From contig OENT01000898.1 of assembly GCA_900239685.1 (NCBI GenBank), positions 1-64,000 of the forward strand: 64,000 nucleotides of DNA, given 5' to 3'. Below, one piece after another: positions 1 through 10,800 of the stretch. A model generated the notes under the pieces. The model was not told the origin of the DNA. It saw nothing but the letters and a program-made list of their open reading frames with translations, and did no database searches. This stretch comes from Rotaria macrura. Lineage: Eukaryota > Rotifera > Eurotatoria > Philodinida > Philodinidae. Position 1 is the stretch's first letter. Each line of letters begins with the position of its first letter. The position numbers and the translations under genes are program-made.

Positions 1-1146
1 ATCGAATAGGCATATTAAGAATCAAATTCGTGATTTAAGCATGTTATGTGAAAGTTCGATGGGCTCATGGACTCTCTCTTAAAGACTAATTTCATATGAT
101 TCTTTTTCATATATTTCATCTGTTTAATAAACTCCAATCAGTAGATATCGATGTCTAATAACGGTTTTCTTAGCATAATCGATTAAGATAAATTACAAGA
201 AATAAAAAGCAAATGTACTCCATCCGTAAGACTGAAAAATCAGTTAAAGAAATTCTAGTAGTTCCGTTATAATTGATCTAAGTTGTGATTTTTTAACCTT
301 TTCCTTCGAAATATTTTATTACATGGGTATTCAGCAGCATACAATGTTTTTTTATTGTAATTATTTGAAAGACAATCAAAACAGATGCTTAATCAAGTCG
401 ATAGTGAGATTTCGGATATTTTTAGCTATGATATTTTTGTTCATGTATCAGACTCATCTTCATTATTATCTGAGATCTTAGATAAATTTCAGTACAAGAT
501 GGACTGTCATCCAAAATATTTCTGAAATTTTCTTGTATTTTGAAATTAAAATATTTTTTGATTTTGTTAACTGGTATTAGTATACGAAATGAATAATATT
601 ATTGAAAGTGTTTAAAATTCAAAAATTATTCTAAATAGAAGTTCGCGAAAAACAAGTCAAGTGTCTTATCTTGAGAACAAAGAATTCAATTCTAAAATAG
701 ATGCCAAGGAAATCAGATAAATATCTCATTGAGCGCAGCTTAGCAACAACGAAAATATGCAATGACCTTCTGAATATTTTATCTAGCCTATCCAAAGCTA
801 ACGTCTTCGCTGCCTATGTGCTTTATTGTTACTAAAAGCGTCTTTTTTGGGATATTAGAACTGATGCATTAGGCGACTTTCAATACTTGATTCTATTCGA
901 CCGATCAAATCTAATAATTCAAATAATTTCCTTTTCCCTAATCTGAATAAGCCAGTATACTTCTATATTTATTATATCAACCGTGCATGAATACTGCCAT
1001 ATGAAACCATCTTTAATGTGCCAGATTGGTTCTTTCGTAGATAAATTATGTTCAATATTAGCAATCATACAATACTCCACAATGCTGAGTTGAAGTAATC
1101 GTATACTAAAAGCTCTGGATTTTTATGGAGCTACACGTTTACTTAC
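1..1146. other. Probable intron 5 of ATG16 copy 1
   Basis: No exon with usable splice sites was seen on either strand. By comparison with copy 2, this AT-rich stretch lies inside the long intron between the coiled-coil exons. Confidence 0.5.
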
Positions 1147-2011
1147 TTGTTTAGCATTTTTCAAACTTTTTAATTCATATGCAGTTGCTTCAAGTTGTTC
1201 TGTTAATAATACATTTTGTTTTGTTAAAATTTGATTCCTTTAAAATAGAATAGGTTCACATGATTGATGAGATTGAAAAGAAATAAATACGGACTTGTGT
1301 TGCTCAGCATAGATTATTTCATCTTTGTCTTCAACTCTGGAAACCGTGTCATCTTTATTCAACTGATTAAAAAGGAAAATAGATGAGCGAGAAAAAGTTT
1401 ATTATGGAACTTAGATCGCCTCGTTCTCTTACCGATGTTGAGTTTTTTTCACCTAGAGTAATTGCAGAAATATTTTCTAATGCTTTAAATCTATCAAAAA
1501 GAGGGAGAGCAGCTGCACTAAAACAATAATTATGGAAAAAATTAGCATTGTACGACTGATTCAATTAAATATTTTTACCTAATGTTGTCCCTTGGTAAAT
1601 CTATATTTTCTTGATGTAATGTTAGCGTACTTCGTTCTCGATCCGTTAGTAGAAATAATAATTTGGAATAATTTTCAATTATACGATTGTCTACATGCAT
1701 TCACACAAATACATACATGTCAATATGCACATGAAAAAAAGAATCGAAATAAATAGGTTTAATATCGAAAATTTTTTAATTGAATTCTCTTCTTCGTTTA
1801 TTAACAGATCGTAAGCACAGTTTTGATCGCACCGAAAGATAAAGATCTTCTTTACGTAATACACGATTGTCATTAAAATAGAATTTTAACTGTTTATGAT
1901 GGAAAGAAACGTACAAATAAACTTACAATGTTTAATGATTTCGACATAACCATCACGTTCTTGTCTATCGCGCTTCCGTAGTTGAATAAGTATGCTTTGT
2001 TTCCATTCCAT
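1147..2011 (-). CDS. ATG16L1: ATG16-like autophagy protein, copy 1 (first five exons; continues past the left edge)
   Basis: Scaffold of the ATG12-ATG5-ATG16 complex that directs lipidation of ATG8/LC3 on phagophores. Visible exons run 2011-1927, 1690-1579, 1517-1433, 1362-1295 and 1237-1147. Exon 1 starts MEWKQSILIQLRKR, like the ATG5-binding N-terminus of ATG16 proteins, and exons 1, 2 and 5 have exactly the same lengths (85, 112, 91 nt) and phases as copy 2. The rest of the visible part is heptad-rich coiled coil. At the end of exon 3 the donor used by copy 2 (GTATGT after Gly-Asp) is mutated to CTAAGT; a consensus donor GTAAGA 18 nt upstream keeps phase 0 and removes six residues. After exon 5 a good donor opens an intron that runs off the window; copy 2 has a 1460-nt intron there. 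The WD40 part is not visible, so whether the gene is intact cannot be judged. Confidence 0.85.
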
Positions 2012-3382
2012 AATTAATTTGTATACATCACAAGAAAATGTATAGAACGTAGAAAAACCTAAATCGAAGAATTAGCTATTGACTACGATGGCCAAGTAAG
2101 CGAATGGATTTTACTAATTCAATTCCTGATCAATCAATAACATCTAAAACAAACAACTATAGAATAAAAAATAATGTTTGAGTGAAAAAAAGAGAATAAT
2201 GCCTCATTAAGCATTGGTCCAATGAATTAACCATATAGTTTCCTTTATGATTTCTTAAGAAAATGTTGCTAAAAACAAAGTAGACAGCCTTTTCTTAGAG
2301 AAATCCAGAAAACAGTTAAATATTAAATAAAAACTGACTATAACCATAATATCTTTGCATACATGAATTTTTCAGGAAATGTTTTTCTGAATTTCCTTAT
2401 CTCTAGATTGAGTTTCATGTATTCTATTTCTTGAGGCCCCTTTCATCTATGTCTTTTTGCAAGTATCTGGATGGAGGGTGTGAAATTGTTGTTGAAATGA
2501 AACAGATAACAGTAGGGTACGTATTCTACGTTCGTATACAAAAGGATATATAAAAAGTTGTAACCATAGGATGTAAGTCTAAAGGAATTACAAAGTTAAA
2601 TACATGCTTGTTTATCGTTTTGGCAAAGAAACCGTAGTCCGGATGGATTTAGCATGATTTCTTTCCGTTCACGTAAACGCTTATCTGATAATTGTGCTGA
2701 AATCAGGAATTACCTAGGAAAAATATATTCAAGCGATTCTTTGTTTTCATTCGTACTAACGATTTCATTTCGAATAATTTATCATCTTTCATGAACGTTG
2801 ATTCTTTTAGAAAAAGGTTGTTGTCTTCTTTGAAGAGCAAATCGTTTCATTCTATTGACAAAGAAATGTGAATACGTGTGCTTTTTAAATTAACCACTTA
2901 ATTGCCATCATGTACTGAATTGGATCTTGACTAATTTCTACAGTCGGATATTGTCAATTGACGAAGATGAAATCCCAGAGAATCCAACAACTAAAAATAG
3001 CCGATGATCAAATAATATTGATTGTGTCAAGCACTCTTAGCTACCTACGAGATATTATCAAATAAGGCAAACAGCTGAAGCGTTAAGTATGATGTCTATT
3101 TATGTATCTATGTTCTAGTTCAATATTTTTGTAGCGATTGTGTTCCATTTTGATTTCGTCTTAAAAATTAGTTATATTTTATTTTTCATACAACGCTGTC
3201 CCATATATAGTCAATTTTCTAACCTATTTTTCCACGTAAAGAATATACGCAGCACGGGATTAAACCTACCGTGTGAAAGTCTCGGAAGAGATCGAAGTTG
3301 CGTCATATACGTTGGAAGATAAGAAAAAGAATGACAAATAGCGCAATTTAGATTTTTGTTTGGATATTTTTCTCGCACATCA
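2012..3382. other. Spacer upstream of ATG16 copy 1
   Basis: AT-rich, with no supported gene. It should hold the 5' flank of ATG16 copy 1; I could not identify a promoter motif. Confidence 0.5.
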
Positions 3383-3955
3383 TTATCGTCTTCGAAAGAG
3401 GTCCTCATGGACTTTAAATCTATCTTCTCTATATTCGAACTTCTCAAATTTGAATCTCGTTGAAATCATTATTTATTTCTTTATCGACTCAGAATTGACA
3501 ATCGATCATTTACCTTGTCTTTCATTGAATAGTAATCATAGAAACTTGATTCAATATTACAAGTAATACAATAATCCACCAAATTTTCATTATTCTCATC
3601 AAGAACCAATGCCTCTATGCTTGTTGGATTGTCATATTCTAGTCTATACGTAAATGTTGTTGTTTGTAGAATGTGTAGATCAGCTTCAAACATCATTTCA
3701 TGATGTAAACGATGACGATGAGCATTCGGACATGATGAGCTGGGTAAGGGTAGTGGTAATTTGAAGTTCCATTCGTGTTCTTGATTAATTTCGATCTGGT
3801 ATGATGTGCTAGTGTCACTTGACAATTGTTCAACGAGTTGAAGACATTGTTGAACAAATCTTGATAGATAATCAGGTAGTTTTCGGCATGAGAAACATCG
3901 ACGGACAGGCGCGAATATATGAATATATTTCGTGGGTATATCAGTATGATATCAT
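3383..3955 (-). pseudogene. Two-exon fragment of an unrecognised gene (C-terminal part)
   Basis: The reading frame is open from about 3950 down to a clean donor at 3514/3513 (AAG|GTAAATG). A 71-nt intron follows, then a short last exon 3442-3383 ending LFRRR and TAA. The first exon starts around IPTKYIHIFAPVRRCFSC and includes a CxxC pair, a polar stretch with LPLPLPSSSC and a long acidic segment; I do not recognise the family. No start codon or splice acceptor could be found for the 5' end: the frame is closed by a TGA just upstream with no AG in between. So it is either a relic or a gene whose other exons I missed. Part of the last exon is repeated in diverged form near 16180, upstream of ATG16 copy 3. 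Confidence 0.45.
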
Positions 3956-5270
3956 GTTTCATTATAATTAATCGACAGTGATTTATCTCATTCCTAGCTC
4001 AACCGACCACATTTGGAATACAGAGGACAACGACAATACTTTGGGAATGCAGAAAATTTGCGGATCTACTTTTTCGTGAAGGGAAAAAAGCTGAGAGCTG
4101 AGCTGTTTCAATGATTCGAGAATTTCAAATTAAGAGAGATGTGTCATGTCATGGATTTAGCATCCCACAAAAGTTGCACAGATTTACCTTTCAGTTCATA
4201 ATCACTCTTTCTTCAAATATTTGCGATCCTCCTCAGGGATTGGAAAAACATTTCTTGTCTTGATTTTATTGAATAAAGCACTTCTTTTTCAATAGGGTTC
4301 CATGTTCTCATTAAAAAAATCGCATTTTAAAAACTTTTTCTGACAATTAGAAACATCTAAAACAATTTTCTGGAAACTGTAAAAACGAGCTTTTGATCTA
4401 GAGGCCCATCAAAACCTATATCTAATCCCGATTAATAGTCTCATTGGACGCAGAAAGTTTCCTATCTCATACTTATATGACGGAATAAATCATTAGAACT
4501 TTTCCGAAACGATTTTAACCGCAGAAGTTTCATGGAAGGACCAATCCAATAGGGTCATATTGTGACAAGTAATGATTATTTTGACTTTTATGATGTTCCA
4601 TCTTATACAGGTTCACTAGTGAGTTGTCTTCATCAAATATGCAATTCAACTTGCTCTTTCTGATGACGATATTTGCATCTTCAAACCCAATATCTAGTAA
4701 GCCACTTGTGCTGCACCCACGATTCCTTGAGAGCGCTTTTCGACAGTATTCGATGACTTTCGATTTCGAATACAAGGCACTTGGCTTTACTTGAAAAAAT
4801 GCGATGTTTGCAATGAACACATTGAGCTCCATTGAACGAGAAGTGCTTTCAATAAAACCAAGGCAAACAATGTTTTCGGATCCCTATGAAGTAACTCAGG
4901 TATTGAAAAGCGAGCGACTATGAAATAAAAGTGAAGATAAAAAATCCTGAGATATGGTTTTGAGTGTGGGTAACAGTGTCTTCATTTTATACCTTCTCCC
5001 ACACTCGTCCGCGTCCACACTCAGACGCATAGTTATGATACGAATCATGCTGACTACACCGGGTGTTGTCAACAGACAGAAACAAACGGATCGCCGTTTT
5101 TATCACCTTATAAGAAGCATTCAGAGTTTGATTTTTCATTAATATATCGAACAAGCTAAAATCTTTTGATAAAGAGGATTTGAATTTAATGGATGCATAA
5201 AAGAAGTTCGCATAAATTAAACAAAAGTGTTCTATCACGATGTAGAGAAGGTGATAAGATCGATTTCCAC
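3956..5270. other. Spacer with an unassigned open frame
   Basis: One minus-strand frame (4832-4530, 100 codons) is open and starts with ATG, but it shows no known motif, and an alternative frame over the same DNA also looks plausible for about 35 codons. I do not call a gene. Nothing else is supported here. Confidence 0.4.
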
Positions 5271-6045
5271 TTATTTTCTGTATTTTTTGATCATGTATTC
5301 GCGAACATTGGTATAAATCTGTTGGTCTATATTTGCGTTTGTGGAGCTTGGGTTTTCAAAATACTGTCGAATTAATGTGTAGCTGGCATCCAGGAGTTTT
5401 CTGGGTTCCCGTGATAGGGGAATATAGACCACACCGGGAGTTGTAGCTGATTGGCTTATTTTTTTCTCATCGTAGCTTGCACGAGAAACGATGATGCAAG
5501 CCAAACGTTTTTGTTGTCCCATACGAGCATTTGTTAAAATGATCTAATCCACAAACATAGATCACCCACAATGGATATTTAAGGAAATTTTCCTGATCGA
5601 CAAGAGTGCTATTAAGAAAATCACGAAGACTTTCAGTGACAGGTTCAAAATCAACAAAACCAGCAGTCCATTCACTTTCACCTTTGGAAACAGTCACCCA
5701 AGATGATAGTTCTGGGTCCTCGTATTTCATTGCTCTTTCGCAAAGTCGGCATCGATTTTTTGTTGGAATCCATGCTAGATCACCCAATTTGGAATGGTCA
5801 TATGAATCACGTTAAAAGCAATTATATGCCTATTTATAAGTACGCTGAAGAGAAACGGATTGCAGAAAAACGTACTGTGTTGGGGATATATATCCGGCAA
5901 GTACATTCCATGAAGGCTGATGTTTATTTTCTAGGTATTCTTTCACACGCCGTAAATTCTGAAAATGCAAAGGATGGACAGGATTGAAAGAGCCCGCTGT
6001 AAGCAAAACACAGCTACGTATAAGTAAGTAGTTTAAACTGAACAT
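5271..6045 (-). pseudogene. NMN/NaMN adenylyltransferase-like gene with one frameshift
   Basis: The family joins ATP and nicotinamide (or nicotinate) mononucleotide to make NAD precursors. Exon 1 (6045-5844) carries GSFNPVHPLH, the GxFNPxHxxH nucleotide-binding motif of the nucleotidyltransferase fold, followed by ISPT. Exon 2 (from 5774, after a 69-nt intron) continues with RCRLCERAM, SSWVTVS and FVDFEPVTESLRDFL. It then reads CGLDHFNKC in one frame and QQKRLACIIVSRASYDEKK in the next, and ends LIRQYFENP and REYMIKKYRK. The C-terminal LIR matches the conserved (S/T)xxIR region. The break is a single-base frameshift around 5521-5531 in an otherwise continuous homologous frame, too tight for an intron. 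Either this is a young pseudogene or the assembly has an indel. Apart from that the gene looks full length, about 230 codons. NMNAT rather than another nucleotidyltransferase is likely but not certain. Confidence 0.7.
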
Positions 6046-7853
6046 TTACATTTTTCTTAGCCACACAAATATTCTAATCATAGATATAAAATCCGACGTT
6101 GCACTATCTCGTAACTTCTAAATTACTTGATCTTTATTTTATTTTTGAAGCTTTAAAAATTATATTTTTTTTAAAATTTTACACCGTGTCATTTATTATA
6201 TGAAATATTATCTTTTAAATGCGTCAGTCAGTGACATTAGCAGAGTTCTACCGATGCCAGTAGCAAAAAATATTTTTTAAAATGCGATGAAGACATCAGA
6301 TCTTGATCCTCAGCGTCCGAAAATTTTCTAATAAATACGATCAGATACTTCCTGTTTTTCAGACTGTTTATCTCAATAGCAACATGAATTTTAGGTAATA
6401 ACGAAGAAAATAAAAAAACAGTGTACGTCAAAAGTCTTGTACCACTTTTTGTTTTGAGTCGCGTGTTAAACTACAGAAAATTAATTGAATTTTTCAATAT
6501 GATTGTATAGCAGGGATTGAGTATTATCAATATATGTTTGTCTAATATGAAAATTTCTTGGATATATACAAGAACAACAACAAATAAATTTCAAAACTAC
6601 ACATAAATTGCGAAAAAAAACCACAAAATGATGTTGCTGTTGTAGGATACCTCGATGGACTGCCAATCAAGAAAAACAAACATTATTTTAGAAGGCTTTT
6701 TATTTTAGCATACTCTGCAGAGAGTTTTTTGCTGATTATTCTAATAAAACAAGTTTTGGATTTCATTCAGAAATGATTGTGTTATAGTCTAAATATGGAA
6801 CACTGAAATAACGAGTGCTCATCACTGTAAAAGCGCACATTAATATACCCTTTAAGGTTTATGAATGTGCGCTTTATTTCTACAGTGTAGTCGCCTGACA
6901 GGTCGCGGTTGATTGGGATACTAGACTGACAGCTCCGTTGTAGAGTGCCGAAGATGGATGTGCAAAATATATACTGAAAAATGGGCCTGCCTAGCTTGGT
7001 AATACGGTATCATTCATTAGTTTCTAATTTCGATCATTTTCATGAGTAACTCGCTTTTCATTTAGTATTCTCGTCTCTCGTTTTTCTCATCTGTATGTTT
7101 TCTAGTCTTTTATTTGACTATTAAACACATGAATGAAATAGGCGCTGTATCGTTGAGGGAATAATTGTTCTAGTACACAATAAATTATATCCCTCAGAGA
7201 AGAAAACAAAAAAAGGTATTTATCGAATTGAAATTACTACATTTTTCGAGATTGTCGTCACTTGTTGATTCGTTTAAATTACTTAAGAATTACAATTCAA
7301 GCTAAGTCACAGTTGAGAAAACACTATATGATGCTTCACCATTTGGTTGTTTTTGATTAATTAATGTCATAAGTCAAAAAATATTATCGACTATTTTCTA
7401 TCGTTAAAAATATAAACAAAATTTCATTGCGTGCTAATTTCAGCGAGTACAGGATTACACTGATTTCATGACGAGAGTATCTAGAAGTATTTGAATAGAT
7501 TGTTATCATCGTAGAAGGAAATTAAATAGCAGTTATGGGCAAATTCCAATCTTGAACTGTATAGTACTGCTTCAACTCTACAGTAAATCATTCAATAGAA
7601 CAGTAATTGGCTAAGATGAATTGCATTTTTAATTGAAACAATTCTGCTTACCGTAAATTAATATTTACTCTGTATTCCTAAAATCATTCTTATTTGTACA
7701 TCATTTATTTATATAGATCAATCGATAATTCTTGAATATTTATCTCACCAACATTTTTTTATCGTAGGGAGCTCTATGTATATATTAATGTTGTAAAACG
7801 ATAGAAAAAAAGAAGATAAACAAAAAAATTGCCGTTGAAATGATTGTGTTAAA
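6046..7853. other. Spacer downstream of ATG16 copy 2
   Basis: AT-rich, with no supported gene on either strand. It should contain the 3' flank of ATG16 copy 2 and the promoter of the adenylyltransferase-like gene. Confidence 0.5.
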
Positions 7854-10800
7854 TTACTCTCCCCATAATACTGCTCGTCTCTGCTTCTCGCATGATACAA
7901 TATATCGCCCTTCGGGATGCCAAGCAACGGCACTAACGATCGATCTAAAATTAAAAAATAAATAAAAGCAGTTCTAAGAAGAATTCAGCGAGCTATTCTT
8001 CACGGATAGCAGTAGGAATAGATGAAGAGAAAAAGAATTCGACCGTTTTAATTCAAATTTTCCATCTATTCTGTCTTTTGTCCTCAAAAGAGATAAACTT
8101 AGTACTGCGCTGAATGAAAAGGAACCAGTACCTCATTTGAACGATTTTATAGCATGTCAGACTCCAAGGAAATGTCAAGCCAACCAGATTATTAGAGTCG
8201 ATTACTTACGAATGTTCTTTATTCAGAACTTTTTCAATCTTCCCACTTGTAGTATTCCAAACCAACACGGATCCATCACTGCTACCAGCACATGCATAAG
8301 TACAATCCGGCGAAAGAACAGCTTTAATCGTGTCCGACGCCACTTTAAAATCATCATGACTAAAATACATATGAAAGATATCTTTTCTTTTGTTTCAGCT
8401 CATTTGCTTACTAGGTATAAAGACTTAAAAATTCCTTTGACAAACTTATTATCGAAAGATCTGTTCTATACCGTGATTCTTACTTGTCAACCTTAAGATT
8501 TCGTTCGGCACGAAACTCAAGTCAATGAAGCCCATCGTAAGATCCAACTGACTCTCTAAAAGTTGCTCGCACATATTCTTCTCAGTTTCAGTAGGAGTTA
8601 CTGAATCCAACATTTGTACTACAAACTGAGTGGGAAAGCATAGAATTAATGAGAACATGAATGTGAATTTACTTCATCCTGATGATAGTATCACTCGCTG
8701 CATCAATGACAAAATATCGAGTGTTGACTGTAAGTGGCATAGCACATGACTGTGTTCGAGTCCATGAAAGATCAAATGTAGCTGCACCCTTCACATGTTG
8801 TTCGAAATGACACTGATTATTTACACTTCCACAAAATCTTGAAAAAAACAACAAATTTGAAGCTGTTCACAGAGGGAGTATTCTTTCCTCGACATCATGT
8901 ATATCGATTTTTCCTTCTGTATTTCTTCATATCTATTGTTGCTTTAAACGAGTTTCCACAATTAGCCTTTCCTCGTGTACTCCAAGGTTTTTTCATCATT
9001 TCAATCACAAATCAATCATAGAAATGCTTTGAAAACTATTCTTTTCGAAAAGTCTCACTATCGAAACTAATACAATTCGTTACCTAAATGTTTGTATGAC
9101 TCGGTTTTCCCTGAGTTCAATCAACTTAAGTGTATCATCTCGTGAACAAGCCAATAATAGTTGTTTTTCTAGATAAAAAGAAGAACAAGTGTAATCATCC
9201 AAGATCAATGTGATCGGAATCAATTACCTCGATTGATCGACAGAGAAGTGACAGCTGCTTGTAATTGTAGCTCACATTTAGTCGAATCGTTGCGTGCATC
9301 CCAAAAGCGAATCTTTTTATCGAAATGTCCACTGATTAAGCTCCCGGAAGCGTCATAGGCCACTAAATCATGACATTTTGATCCAGCAAACAATGTTCGC
9401 ACGCCTGATAGAGAAACGATGAATAGTTGAATAGTGAATGAAAAGTACTATTACATTGACGGTTTTGCAAATCCCATAGTTTCAACGTACGATCCTGACT
9501 ACCTGACGCAATCAAAGTGGCAGTTACAAATTTAGCACAAAAGACTTTCGCTCCGTGACCAGTTAACGTATGGCGCAAACGCTGATCAGCTAGACCCCAG
9601 ACACGGCAAGCGAAATCTTCTGAACATCCGAGAATCAGGTTGGCCTATAGTTAAAGTTTTACTTTGTAGATTTAGAAGAAAAACAGTCGAAGTATACTGT
9701 GGACTTACATTCTCACTGTCAAAGTCGATTGCAGTCACCGTTGAATTATTTCCTGTAAGAGCATAGACTTGTTGAACTTGAGCTAAATGAAAACGATGTC
9801 AAGCTATTTGGAATAAAAAGAGGATATCTCTTTGTTACTGTTGTGAGTATGCAGCTCCCAAATGTGAATTTTTCGGTCACTGCCACCCGTGGCGATCAAT
9901 GATCCTGATGGATGAAATTGAATAGCATGCAGCTCATTATCACCACAGTCCTAAATGTTTGGAAAACACCGAGAATAATCAGCACAGGTCACATTCACTC
10001 ACATCAACATATATTTATATGTGTATATTTAAAAACTGACCCATTTGATTATTGGTTTTGTTGGCACGACGACTTTGATGAAATCGGCTATCGCAGATAG
10101 GTGTACTTTACTTTCAGCGTTGAAATTTTTCACTGGTGTAAGCGGTGATGTGGCTGAACTAAACAAAGAGGAGACTTGATAAAATAGGACAATGAAAGAA
10201 TTGATGCTTACAGAATGGAAGAAAATGATGGTGCCAAAACATCATTTTTAGCTTCGTCCAATTTTCTTTTGACATCATCTTCGATTCGTCTAGACGAAGG
10301 AAAAGAGCTTCTTCAGTCGATTGAGAAAGAGTGATCCGATGAAACAAACTTTTGATGCAGTTTCACTTCTTCGTCTAGGGCGTTACATTTTTTCTCTACT
10401 TTTTCTGTGAGTTTTTGACGTAGCACAGCAATGGTTGCATCCGATTCTTTATGACGTTCTTCTAATTGTGTATAGGCTAATTGTAATGCTTGAAGTTCGT
10501 CAATGATGGTCTAAAGGTAGAATTTCTCAACATTTATTTTATCGGAAGTTTATTTAGTAACTCGAATATCGTTTCTTTTGCTTTACGATTGTATTTTATT
10601 CGTTGTGTTTTGTCATTTTGTAGATTTCGATCGAATCTTTGGTCTTGGAGTGAAAGTTACTGACTAGAGAGTAGACACCATAGTCGAAATTCGGCTGTAA
10701 AACTTTACACAATGCCTACATTCTTTTGCATTAAATTATATACCTTATGACAGCACTGGCTGTATATAGATGACTCGTATAGAAGTCGAAAAGTAAATGA

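Noticed and set aside
5775-5843. Apparent stops in every frame between the two adenylyltransferase exons
   Set aside because: A 69-nt GT-AG intron (C|GTACTT to CTAG) in phase 1 removes them; only the later frameshift remains.
10290-10349. Apparent frameshift in the ATG16 copy 2 coiled coil
   Set aside because: A 60-nt intron ending TCTAG fits the phase and the expected sequence.
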